Positions 50,474-59,360 of a stretch of 64,000 nucleotides of DNA are shown one piece after another. How positions within the stretch are numbered: position 1 is the stretch's first letter; each line of letters begins with the position of its first letter. The notes beneath the pieces are model-generated. The model did not search any database and had not been told where the DNA came from. It saw nothing but the letters and a program-made list of their open reading frames with translations. Origin of the DNA: Amanita rubescens (Eukaryota; Basidiomycota; Agaricomycetes; Agaricales; Amanitaceae); contig WION01000009.1 in the NCBI GenBank assembly GCA_015039365.1, positions 186,001 through 250,000 on the forward strand. The letters run 5' to 3'. Both the position numbers and the translations under genes were made by a program.

Positions 50474-51453
50474 ACATGCCAAACCGTGAACGTGAACCGT
50501 CGTGATCATGATCAGCTGACATAAGATTCCCACAACTCAGCTCAACACGAGAATGGGGAATTTGCCATGAGCTCCGAGTTGACTTGACATCTTAACAGTT
50601 ATCCAACTATCCGAATCAGCGGATGGACCAATTCTGAATGAATCTAGCAACTGATGCTACGGACCTGACCCCAAACGTGGGGAGGCCCTGTGTGGACATA
50701 ATACACCTGAACCCCTCTCTATCTCAACCGCACCTGGCCAGCTTTGCCTGGGTGAGACCGAAACTGAAGCAGCAAGTCCCACGGCCGATTACCTACCACC
50801 CAAATTGTCCATTCCTCAGGCCCTTTGATCTCACCTAACGACCTCCATGTAGAAGTAGCACTCAGCCGTGTACGACAAATGACTCTATTCAGTACTACTA
50901 TACCTGTAGAAGTAGCACTAACAAAATAAGTAACTAACACATAAGTAATGTACTCACCTCAGCCGTGTACGACAAACGACTGAGGTGTACTGTCCATACA
51001 AGCAAGCCACTAGCACCGGGAAATTAACTATACAGTTAATTTCCACCAGGAAGCATGACCAAATATGGAAAGTTGGATCAATCCAACTTTCCTGCATATG
51101 CGCCAAAGTGCTGAACGCTCATACAATGAGAGTACGACACACTGCGATTGCTTCCATATCCCATATACTCCAACACTCCAATGACTCACCCCCCTCTTAT
51201 TGAGTCTTGAGAGCGCCAGGACTGTTTGACTCACGATCGCCAATACCTAGTACTAGTCAACAACACGACTGCTTCAGTCCCTCCCCCCCAACCCTGTCCA
51301 GGACACCCAAGTCTCCCTGCACCCTCCCTTCTTCTCCGGGGTCAATGTTGTCGATGATGAGTGCTTGAGCCATCAGGCTAGCAGGCGCAGTTGCATGAGT
51401 GAAGTTATGTCAGCTGATCATGATCACAACGGTTCACGTTCACATTGGGCATG
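50474..51453. mobile_element. Inverted-repeat element (terminal arms of about 50 bp)
   Basis: The arm at 50474-50524 is nearly the reverse complement of 51405-51453; shared core TTATGTCAGCTGATCATGAT then CGGTTCACGTTCAC. The interior of about 880 bp has no transposase and includes a repeated CAGCCGTGTACGACAAA motif (near 50863 and 50959). No target-site duplication was found. Probably a non-autonomous element or a foldback remnant. Confidence 0.5.
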
Positions 51454-51485
51454 CTATCGACGAATCACGCCGTGACACTGATATG

Positions 51486-51573
51486 GTGATTCACATCGGG
51501 ACACGGTAATCCACTCCAGGACACGGTGATTCACGTCAGGACACGGTAACCCACTCCAGGACACAGTGGTTCA
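51486..51573. repeat. Short tandem repeat, 40-bp double unit, two copies
   Basis: Alternating 20-bp units of the form GTGATTCACRTCRGGACACG and GTAAYCCACTCCAGGACACR. The last partial unit GTGGTTCA is the left target-site copy of the hAT-like element, so the transposon inserted at the edge of this repeat. Confidence 0.65.
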
Positions 51574-51923
51574 TAGGGATTGGCTTGGGTGAACCCCTGG
51601 GTATCCAGATGCATACCCACACCCACACCCTGTGACATACCCATACCCTCACTCTGGGTATGGGTTTGGATCAGGGTACATGGCAAGCTGACCCATACCC
51701 ACACCCACTTCCATACCCACACCCACACCCTTATGGGTTGTACCCTTTGATGAAGGTAATGATATGTGTAATACAAGTTAGTTAAAATGAAAAAGAAAAA
51801 AACAACAACTAGTAATTGAAACTAAGGTGAGTCCCACCTTCCCTTTCCATTCAAAATGTGTCTGCTAATGTGTTTCCTCCCCACACCATATCCCATCAAC
51901 ATCCCCCTAGTCTAGTGCCCAGT

Positions 51924-52162
51924 TGTTAGGAGGTTATCCGCACACAACCACTAAGACACTCGATGATGGGGATGAGAACTTGGATTGTGTCTATGGACAA
52001 CAGAAACAATCGTAAGACTAAGGAACTAACCCAACCCTCAACCCTTATATACCTATCCACCTGCGGCTGCACAATCCTCATCCCGCGGATCGCTGACCTA
52101 ATCCCCTTAATACGCGGCTTAATACCCTTTAGATCTTAACACTTGTAAATACGGTCCTTACA
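51924..52162 (-). repeat. 3' LTR of the chromovirus
   Basis: Downstream LTR in element orientation. Its first bases, TGTAAGG on the minus strand, supply the pol stop codon. The purine tract AAAGGGAGATGG abuts it at 52163-52174 and is the likely plus-strand primer (PPT), lying inside the pol reading frame. Confidence 0.9.
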
Positions 52163-55100
52163 CCATCTCCCTTTCAGGATTCTCGTCTCGAGAATCAGCC
52201 TTCCCTTCGTCATTTTCTTCGTCGTCTTCCCAATCAATTTCACTTCGATCCCTCCTCCAATTAGCCCATCTCCGTTGCATGTTTTCCAAATATTCTTTAT
52301 CAAATTTCCCATCCTCCCATCCGAACAATTGCTTCGGCGCGCTAGTAGTCGTATAATTTTGATACGCCCTGAATTGTAAAGTCTCCCCTTCGGGTATCCG
52401 TCGCGGAGCGTTGGGTTTCTTTTTATGAAACTGAGCTACCTTTTTACTAGCGTGTTCTAAATTGTCTACCGGCTCCCACGTCGCCTCCTCATGAGGGTAT
52501 CCTTTCCATTTTACCAAGTACTCCAACCGTCCTTTACCTCCCCTCTGTCGACTATCAACTACCTCTTCCACCTCAAACTCCGTATCTCCCTTCATGTTCT
52601 CTTCTTCCTTACGTCGTTTATCCCATTCCTTCTCTCCCGCTTGTTGTTTCGGAAACTGGGCAGGTACGTAGGGTTTCAACCATATCTCGTTGAATACGTT
52701 GTAAACCTTCCATGCCCCTGGTATCCGAATTCGGTATGCCGATGCTCCCACCTTCTCGATAACCTCGTAAGGTCCTACGAACTTTCCTCCTAACTTTTTT
52801 GTGGTTCGTAGGGTCGGAAGATTCTGCGTACTCAGATATACCTTCTGCCCCTTCTTATACTCTCGTGAAGGTTGCTTTTTCACGTCGTATTGTTTTTTCA
52901 TACTTTCCGCCGCTCGATTCAACCCTTCCTTCGCCTTTTTACACGCCTCCGTCAACCGTTCAATCCATTCGTCCACCGCCACTACTTTCCTTTCAATCGT
53001 CGGCTCTACTCCCTTTCGTGGATGTCGTCCGTTGTTCAAAAAGAAAGGAGAGAATCCAGTTGCGGAATGAACTTGATCGTTATGACAGAATTGAGCCACC
53101 GCTAGCCAATCGCTCCAATCATTTTGTTGATGATTCACGAACATAGTGAGGAATTCCTTTACTTCTTGGTTTACTCTCTCCGTCTGTCCGTCCGTCTGCG
53201 GATGATAAGCCGTGGATGGATTGGCTTTTATTTTTAACGCCTCGTATAATTCCTTCATGAATTTCGATACGAATTGCGGCCCTCGATCACTGATTACCTT
53301 CTCTGGTATCCCGTGTTCCCTGAATACATGGTCTCTGAATAACGTCGCCGTTCCTTGACTGGTCAACGTGGTATTCGTTGGTAGGAAGAACACCTTTTTC
53401 GTAAAGCGATCGACGATTACCAAGACCGCATCATACCCTTTCGATTCGGGTAAAGGACCAATCATATCTATGGATATTATTCGCCACGGTCCTTCGGGAA
53501 TTTCGTTTGGGTTCAAGGGAGCCGCTCTTTTCTGTCTATCTGGTTTGACCGTTTGACAGACTCGACATCCTTTCACATATCTTTCTACATCCTTCCTCAA
53601 TCCCGGCCACCAATAATTTCGTAGTATCAGTTCGATCGTTTTATCGATTCCTGAATGTCCCCACGAATGGTGGATAGCCATCACTTCTTCCCTTAACTTC
53701 TTTATCACCGGCACATACACTCGTTCTCGCCACGTCACCATTCCGTTATTCTGCACCTTCCACCCTTCTTCGTTTTGTTCTATCGCATTCTTTATTTTCT
53801 CTTCCCATTGTCTTTTATTCGCTTTTTTTATTTGTATTTCTATCTCCTGTAACCCTCCGTCTTTATTTATCGTTCGTACGAACATTTCCTCTTTCAATAC
53901 TATCGTTCCTTCATTATCCGTTTCTCCTTTGTCGAAATCAGCCCTCCTAGATAACACATCTGCCTTTGTGTTGGTTTTACCCGGTCGATGTTTCAGCGTG
54001 AAGTTATACTCCTGTAAATCTAACACCCATCGCGCTTGTCGTCGATTTATGTTCTGGGCCTTGCGAAAGTAGGTAAGGTTTTGATGGTCCATCAAGATTT
54101 CGATTGTTTCTTCCGTTCCCTTCAAGTAGTGAGACCATTCGTATAAAGCGTGCATTATTGCCAATAATTCTTTGTCATACACTTCGTAATTTCTCTCCGT
54201 CGGGTTTAACGATTTCGAAATAAATGCAATTGGTCGCCATGTTCCATCCGGTTGTTGCTGGGATAGTACCGCTCCCATTGCGAAATCAGACGCGTCCGTT
54301 TCTACCCGATACTGTCCTTTGTCTGCCGGTATCGCTAGTACCACCTCTTCTCCTATCCTTATCTTCAACCCTTGGAACGCTTCTTCCTGCAATATCGTCC
54401 ACATCCACTCCTCCTTTCCAGTCAGCTTCGTGAGGGCTTTGGCTATTTTCGAGAATCCTCGTACGAATCGTCGGTAAAAGTTGACAAAGCCTAAGAACTG
54501 TTGCACTTCTCTCTTGTTCTTAGGACGAGGCCAATCGAGTATCGCTTTCACCTTTGCTTTATCCATCCGTATTGAGTCATGTGATATAACCAATCCCAGA
54601 AATTCGATCGTGTCTTGGTCGAACCAACACTTGTCCGCTTTTAACGACAACTTGTAACGTTCCAGTTTTTCCAATATTCGTTCAACATGTCGTCGATGTT
54701 TTTCTTTATCATCCGAAAATACAAGTATGTCGTCCATGTAAATTACCACCCATCCTTCCGCTATTTCTTCTCTAAACATATCGTTCATCATGGTCTGGAA
54801 TGTCGCCGGGGAGTTCGTCAATCCAAAAAACATTACTAAGGGTTCGAATAATCCCCTATTCGTTCTGAACGCCGCTTTCCATTCATCTCCTTCTTTTATC
54901 CTTACGTTATTGTACCCCCATCGTATGTCCATCTTAGAGAATATTCGAGCGTGACTGAGACGATCGATCAGTTCCGAAATTAACGGGAGTGGATAGCGGT
55001 TCTTTATCGTCATCTCGTTTAATTTCCGATAATCCTGTACTGGTCTTAATTTCCCATCTTTTTTCTTTATAAAGAAGAAGGGTGATGCCATTGGGGATTT

Positions 55101-56264
55101 GCTCGATCGGATTCGTCCCGTATCTAAGTTCTCTTTCAGGAACTCATCCAACTGTATTTGTTCAGGTCTGCTGAGTGGATATATCTTGCAGTCCAGCGGT
55201 TTAGATCCCGGTATCAATTCAATGGCATGATCCCACGGACCACGACTCGGCAACTCGTCGAACGTCTTCTTTTCAAAGACCTTTCGATGACCCAAATAGT
55301 GAGCAGGGATCATCTCTTCCCACGTTCGGTTTATTTGATTCTCCGCTGCTATTCTAGTGGCCGTCGTTTCGTGCACTCTCATCCACACTCCTTCATTTTC
55401 ATCTCTCATTACTGCCAACAACCGATCTCCTTCTTCCCATTCATGTCCACCGATCGCCTTATCTTCGCCGGTCTCCTCACCTTCAGTATCGTAATCGTCC
55501 TCGGTCACGTAGCAATGGCCTGGGCAATTTACCATCCGGAGTGAGTTTTCTTTCCAATTTACGCTTGGGTTATGGTATCTCAACCAGTCATGTCCCAAGA
55601 ATACGTCGGTTTTTCCAAGCGTTGAAACGCCGAATTCGAACACCTCTTCGTGCGTTCCTATTCGTAATTTCAACTGCACCACTTCTTTTAACGTTCCTCC
55701 TAAGTTGGGTGTGCCGTCAGCGTTGAAGACGGGGATGGGTCGGTCTAGTCGTCGTGTATTGATTTTGTATTTTTTTACAAATTCTTGATTTATACAAGAC
55801 CCTGTGCATCCCGAATCAATAAGGATATCCACCTTATTTCGTTCGTGTGTATCCAACGTAGTCACCGTCCCTTTCATTATCATCTGGTTTTTCCCTTTCC
55901 CTTGGATGTGCTTTGGTTTCGTTTTTAAGTTATTGAGGCACCACAACGCGTCTTTTTCTGTCATTTTATTTATAGCTTTTACCGTTTCTCCGTTCGCCTC
56001 TTCGTTTCTTGTCTGATGCACCCATTGTTTCAAACTTTCCACCGCTATTTTTTCTTCCTGATCCCACATCCTTCTCACCATCCATGGTCCTTGCCACGTT
56101 TTTAATTTCTTATTCGTTGCTCTTACGGGTTCGTTCCTCCATTTATGTTCGTGTCCTCTCAATTCGTATAAAATGTCGTCAATATTTAAATTCAAATCTT
56201 TATATTTTACATTGAGAGGTTCCGTAACATATTTCTCAACCAGTGCCTTGGGAGGCGCTTTCAC
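52158..56264 (-). CDS. Chromovirus Pol: protease, RT, RNase H, integrase, chromodomain
   Basis: 1,368 codons counted from a GTG that overlaps the gag stop; real synthesis is probably by -1 frameshifting from gag. Domains in order: aspartic protease (LIDSGCTGS), reverse transcriptase (VVIYMDDILVFSDD), RNase H (VETDASDFAMGAVLSQQ), and integrase with an HHCC finger (HHSWGHSGIDK...CRVCQTVKP). The integrase DDE residues lie in SIDMIGPLP, SDRGPQF and the Glu of QTDGQTERVNQEV. A C-terminal chromodomain (LEYLVKWKGYPHEEATWEP) likely targets methylated chromatin. No internal stops. The stop TAA lies within the 3' LTR. Confidence 0.95.
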   Translation of the reverse strand: MKAPPKALVEKYVTEPLNVKYKDLNLNIDDILYELRGHEHKWRNEPVRATNKKLKTWQGPWMVRRMWDQEEKIAVESLKQWVHQTRNEEANGETVKAINKMTEKDALWCLNNLKTKPKHIQGKGKNQMIMKGTVTTLDTHERNKVDILIDSGCTGSCINQEFVKKYKINTRRLDRPIPVFNADGTPNLGGTLKEVVQLKLRIGTHEEVFEFGVSTLGKTDVFLGHDWLRYHNPSVNWKENSLRMVNCPGHCYVTEDDYDTEGEETGEDKAIGGHEWEEGDRLLAVMRDENEGVWMRVHETTATRIAAENQINRTWEEMIPAHYLGHRKVFEKKTFDELPSRGPWDHAIELIPGSKPLDCKIYPLSRPEQIQLDEFLKENLDTGRIRSSKSPMASPFFFIKKKDGKLRPVQDYRKLNEMTIKNRYPLPLISELIDRLSHARIFSKMDIRWGYNNVRIKEGDEWKAAFRTNRGLFEPLVMFFGLTNSPATFQTMMNDMFREEIAEGWVVIYMDDILVFSDDKEKHRRHVERILEKLERYKLSLKADKCWFDQDTIEFLGLVISHDSIRMDKAKVKAILDWPRPKNKREVQQFLGFVNFYRRFVRGFSKIAKALTKLTGKEEWMWTILQEEAFQGLKIRIGEEVVLAIPADKGQYRVETDASDFAMGAVLSQQQPDGTWRPIAFISKSLNPTERNYEVYDKELLAIMHALYEWSHYLKGTEETIEILMDHQNLTYFRKAQNINRRQARWVLDLQEYNFTLKHRPGKTNTKADVLSRRADFDKGETDNEGTIVLKEEMFVRTINKDGGLQEIEIQIKKANKRQWEEKIKNAIEQNEEGWKVQNNGMVTWRERVYVPVIKKLREEVMAIHHSWGHSGIDKTIELILRNYWWPGLRKDVERYVKGCRVCQTVKPDRQKRAAPLNPNEIPEGPWRIISIDMIGPLPESKGYDAVLVIVDRFTKKVFFLPTNTTLTSQGTATLFRDHVFREHGIPEKVISDRGPQFVSKFMKELYEALKIKANPSTAYHPQTDGQTERVNQEVKEFLTMFVNHQQNDWSDWLAVAQFCHNDQVHSATGFSPFFLNNGRHPRKGVEPTIERKVVAVDEWIERLTEACKKAKEGLNRAAESMKKQYDVKKQPSREYKKGQKVYLSTQNLPTLRTTKKLGGKFVGPYEVIEKVGASAYRIRIPGAWKVYNVFNEIWLKPYVPAQFPKQQAGEKEWDKRRKEEENMKGDTEFEVEEVVDSRQRGGKGRLEYLVKWKGYPHEEATWEPVDNLEHASKKVAQFHKKKPNAPRRIPEGETLQFRAYQNYTTTSAPKQLFGWEDGKFDKEYLENMQRRWANWRRDRSEIDWEDDEENDEGKADSRDENPEREMV

Positions 56265-57577
56265 TGGTTGTTCTGAAAACCCGTTTCCGTCGTCTGATCG
56301 GATTCATTCGTCTGGAATCCCATCAGCGCCGCTATTTCTACCTTCTCCTGTTCCGTCGCTTTATCGATCCTTTCCTTCCACGTTACTTCTCTCACTTCTT
56401 CTCTCTTCTTCCTTGGTGCCCAGCAGTCCCTTGACAGGTGTCCGATCTTTCCGCAGTTGAAGCATCGTCCCGGGCCTCTTCTCCTATCAATCATCATGGC
56501 ATTCGGATCTGTTCCTGACCCTGACGCCACCGGTTGGGGTCGTGCAATTTGCGTGGGAATTGCCACCGGTGTTTGCACGGCCTGCGGTGTCGTTGGGGGC
56601 GTTTGTGCCTGGTAGGGTGTGTACCTTGGTCGGAATGTCGGTCTTTCTGTCCACGTTATCCCATATAGCTTCTGTCCGTCTCTCCATGCTTTGTCTAATG
56701 CCGTCGCCCTATCATACCACATTTGCAGGTCTCCTGCTGTTGCTCCGTCTCCCAGCGCTCCATTCTCTACTATCTTGATTCCTAACGGTGGGTTCAATCC
56801 TCCTTTGAATTGGGCGATTAAGGCAATTTCATTAAAGTCCGTTAGTTGCGCCCAACTCTTGAAGTCAATGATGTAGTCTTCCACCGGTCGTTTCCCCTGT
56901 TTCAATTCTCGGAGATGTCTAATTGCTTCATCTCTCGTCTCCGTTGTCATGAAGAAGGCCAACGCTTTTGCTTCGAAGTCGTTCCAGTTATCAAACGGTG
57001 GTGCTCGTGTGAATGCTGCTATTCCCGGTTCCGCTGCTCTCGGTTCTACTATTATCGCTCCTAATGGGGACGCTACCGCCACCACTTCCGCTCTCGCTTC
57101 CACCCCTGTCCTCAATTGCGCCCATGTGTATCGCGACGATTGTGGTTTCTCCGTCATCTCTTGTACGAAGTCCATAAATTCTTGTAGTTTCACTCCCGCC
57201 CAATTCTCCGCTCTGTTGGCCGTCCCTCCTTTGATCCTTTGTAGTGCTATAGCTATCATTTGGCTGCTGTTGAGTACTTCCGTCAATGAAAAGTACGCTC
57301 TCATCGATCTCAGCCAATGCGCTATCTTCTCCGGCTTCCCTTCATACGCTTCGGGTGGATCTATCTTCATTTGGGGTCTGGGGGGACGGGGTGGGTCTCT
57401 GAACACCTCTCTAATCTCTCCTATGGCCGCCGCTACTCTCGTGCCTGCTTCTCTCTGTGCCGGCTCTGTCATCGCCGTCCATAAGGCTCGTACTGGTGCA
57501 GATGAGAAAGCTCCTATCAATGCTACCAGTAGTCCTAGGCACGCCGTGATCAACGCTTCCGTCGGTGTGTAAGGCAT
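56261..57577 (-). CDS. Chromovirus Gag
   Basis: A 438-codon frame from ATG (MPYTPTEALITACLGLL) to TGA at 56261. The middle has the retrotransposon gag block with an AHWLRSMRAYF-type segment and FFMTTETRDEAIRHLRELKQ. Near the C-terminus is one CCHC zinc knuckle, RCFNCGKIGHLSRDCW (C-x2-C-x4-H-x4-C). It forms the particle coat and binds element RNA. It ends in a frame that overlaps pol. Confidence 0.93.
   Translation of the reverse strand: MPYTPTEALITACLGLLVALIGAFSSAPVRALWTAMTEPAQREAGTRVAAAIGEIREVFRDPPRPPRPQMKIDPPEAYEGKPEKIAHWLRSMRAYFSLTEVLNSSQMIAIALQRIKGGTANRAENWAGVKLQEFMDFVQEMTEKPQSSRYTWAQLRTGVEARAEVVAVASPLGAIIVEPRAAEPGIAAFTRAPPFDNWNDFEAKALAFFMTTETRDEAIRHLRELKQGKRPVEDYIIDFKSWAQLTDFNEIALIAQFKGGLNPPLGIKIVENGALGDGATAGDLQMWYDRATALDKAWRDGQKLYGITWTERPTFRPRYTPYQAQTPPTTPQAVQTPVAIPTQIARPQPVASGSGTDPNAMMIDRRRGPGRCFNCGKIGHLSRDCWAPRKKREEVREVTWKERIDKATEQEKVEIAALMGFQTNESDQTTETGFQNNQ
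56276..56282 (-). promoter_or_regulatory. Candidate -1 ribosomal frameshift site, gag to pol
   Basis: On the minus strand the gag frame reads ACG GGT TTT CAG, giving the heptamer G-GGT-TTT (X-XXY-YYZ). A -1 slip leads directly into the open pol frame (GFSEQPVKAPPK). The gag stop follows four codons later. Confidence 0.6.
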
Positions 57578-57907
57578 CTCTTCTTATCTTCACAGGGACA
57601 CAGGGAGTTCTGAATACTGTGTGTTTGGTTCTGGCTCGTCTTCTCCTATGGATCGAATAGGTACGCCTAAACTCGAACGTATCGTAGTTTTACCGGGATT
57701 ACAACTCTGAGTTTAGAGTAATCCCAGCCCTGTCTCGTTAACCCTCGAGTCCGGGTTTATCAAGCGGTGGTGGATACGCGCGATGTGCAGCGTGAGGAGG
57801 TAGATGTATCTGGAGTAGGCTACTAGCGCTATCAAGCGCAGCAGTCGTCGAATTTCGTATCTGTCCGTCATGGGCAACGACGAGCAGGCGAGTGTGGTAG
57901 TGTAAAG

Positions 57908-57920
57908 TAGTCTTACGATT
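57908..57920 (-). promoter_or_regulatory. Self-priming primer binding site
   Basis: Minus-strand AATCGTAAGACTA starts one base after the 5' LTR. It is perfectly complementary over 13 nt to LTR bases 58006-58018, predicted to be the 5' end of the RNA. This is the Tf1/sushi self-priming arrangement rather than a tRNA PBS. Confidence 0.75.
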
Positions 57921-57921
57921 A

Positions 57922-58160
57922 TGTTAGGAGGTTATCCGCACACAACCACTAAGACACTCGATGATGGGGATGAGAACTTGGATTGTGTCTATGGACAACA
58001 GAAACAATCGTAAGACTAAGGAACTAACCCAACCCTCAACCCTTATATACCTATCCACCTGCGGCTGCGCAATCCTCATCCCGCGGATCGCTGACCTAAT
58101 CCCCTTAATACACGGCTTAATACCCTTTAGATCTTAACACTTGTAAATACGGTCCTTACA
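57922..58160 (-). repeat. 5' LTR of the chromovirus with promoter
   Basis: Upstream LTR in element orientation. A TATA box (TATATAAGG on the minus strand, 58041-58049) lies about 31 nt before TAGTCTTACGATT (58018 down to 58006), the likely transcription start and the segment complementary to the PBS. Confidence 0.88.
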
Positions 58161-58880
58161 CCAGTCCAGCCTTCAATGGTGCCCATCACTGCCACCTCCT
58201 TTAAGCCATGTGAGACAATTTGAAGCAAACAGGACCAGGAGTCTCCTTCCCCTCCATTCCCTTCCCCCTCTGTCCCTTTCCTTTGCTGGCTGACAGAGAA
58301 GTGACCCCACAGGCCCACCAGCATTGCACCCATGGACCACCAGAAGGAGAACACACTCCTGATCCCCCATCCTCCACCTGAGGTCCCCACTGCCACCCCC
58401 AATTCAACTCTCCAGCCACACCTGTTCTGGAGCAATCCAAACAGTAAAACCCCACCCAGCAGCCCACTGCTCAGGCTGCCCCTAAGACCTCGGGTGTACA
58501 GGCCACACCCAGGTCCAGCCTCTGTAATCGCCACCCTCTGCCACCATCATGACCCATGGAGTGAGCCACTGATGCATATGGCCCAGTGGCCCTTCACAGG
58601 TTCTGCTTCCAAGGCTCCCCCTGCCCCCCTGCAACTATCAGACACCAACACAGGCTGCATTTGTGACCTGGGCCTGGCCTCTGTCCCAACAGAGCTGCCC
58701 ATATCCCACCTTATCCTGACATAGGAGTGGGTACAGGAGTGGGTATGCCTGATGATACCCAAACCCATGTTGAGGGTATGGGTTTGAATGAGGGTCCATG
58801 GAGTCTGTACCCCCACCCATACCCACTGTACACCCACACCCAAGACCCTCAAGGGTTTGGCCAACCCACGCCAATCCCTA

Positions 58881-59360
58881 GTGGTTCACAATGAACGGCC
58901 ATGATCACTCTCAAATTTCTATATACAAGCAGATTTTGTCCCGATACAGTACTAAGTCATACAGAAGCCATTGCCGCATCATCTGAGATTGCACAGCCTT
59001 GCCACGTGTCTGTGCTCTTGAAAGAACAAAACTAAATGGCAGAGTCCTGATTTATTTATTATTAAATAAAATAAAATAAAAATGAAAGAAATTTGGCCTC
59101 GGATCTGCCGCTTCAAGCTTGGCGGCCCACATTTTCAAGTAGCATACATCGGGGATCGCCGGCCATTTTAGTACCGGATGTAGCCGCACTGGGAAGAGCC
59201 GAGTCGGAAGAAGTCATCGATCAAGGTAATCTGATCATTACCAGGCTTCACGTAAAATACCAAGGTAATTAAACCTTGCTCTTCAAATTTCAATAATATC
59301 CCTCTTATTTAAATTACTAGGATAATGAACATCTCACGGATAAGTTTCGACCGGAAGATA
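58881..59360. other. Intergenic, upstream of the fusion gene
   Basis: Includes the right target-site copy of the hAT-like element at 58881-58888 and an AT-rich ATTTATTATTAAATAAAA tract near 59051. No gene seen; presumably carries the promoter of the next gene. Confidence 0.3.

Larger units (their letters stand above)
51924..58160 (-). mobile_element. Full-length Ty3/gypsy chromovirus, minus orientation
   Basis: Two 239-bp LTRs (51924-52162 and 57922-58160) with TG...CA ends, flanked by the 5-bp duplication CCAGT (51919-51923, 58161-58165). The LTRs differ at only two positions that I can see (an A/G in the CTGCRCAATCC stretch and one in AATACRCGG), so the insertion is recent. The gag and pol frames are open. 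The order protease, RT, RNase H, integrase, chromodomain marks a chromovirus. It sits inside the hAT-like element and is therefore younger than it. Confidence 0.95.
51574..58880. mobile_element. hAT-like non-autonomous DNA transposon carrying a nested LTR retrotransposon
   Basis: Left end TAGGGATTGGCTTGGGT and right end, read inward, TAGGGATTGGCGTGGGT match at 16 of 17 bases. Both ends are flanked by the 8-bp direct repeat GTGGTTCA (51566-51573 and 58881-58888), the target-site length of hAT elements. Subterminal DNA on both sides is full of GGGTATGGGTGTGGGT-like repeats (51600-51740 and 58725-58865). Without the nested retrotransposon the element is about 1.07 kb, and I find no transposase. 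TAGGG termini are a little unusual for hAT, where CAGNG is common. Confidence 0.7.

Noticed and set aside
51600..51740. Telomere-like repeats (CCCATACCCACACCC)
   Set aside because: They are subterminal repeats of the hAT-like element and recur inverted at its other end; they are not TTAGGG arrays.
55158..57572. Several long plus-strand open frames across the retrotransposon
   Set aside because: They are the reverse readings of gag and pol and contain no domain of their own.
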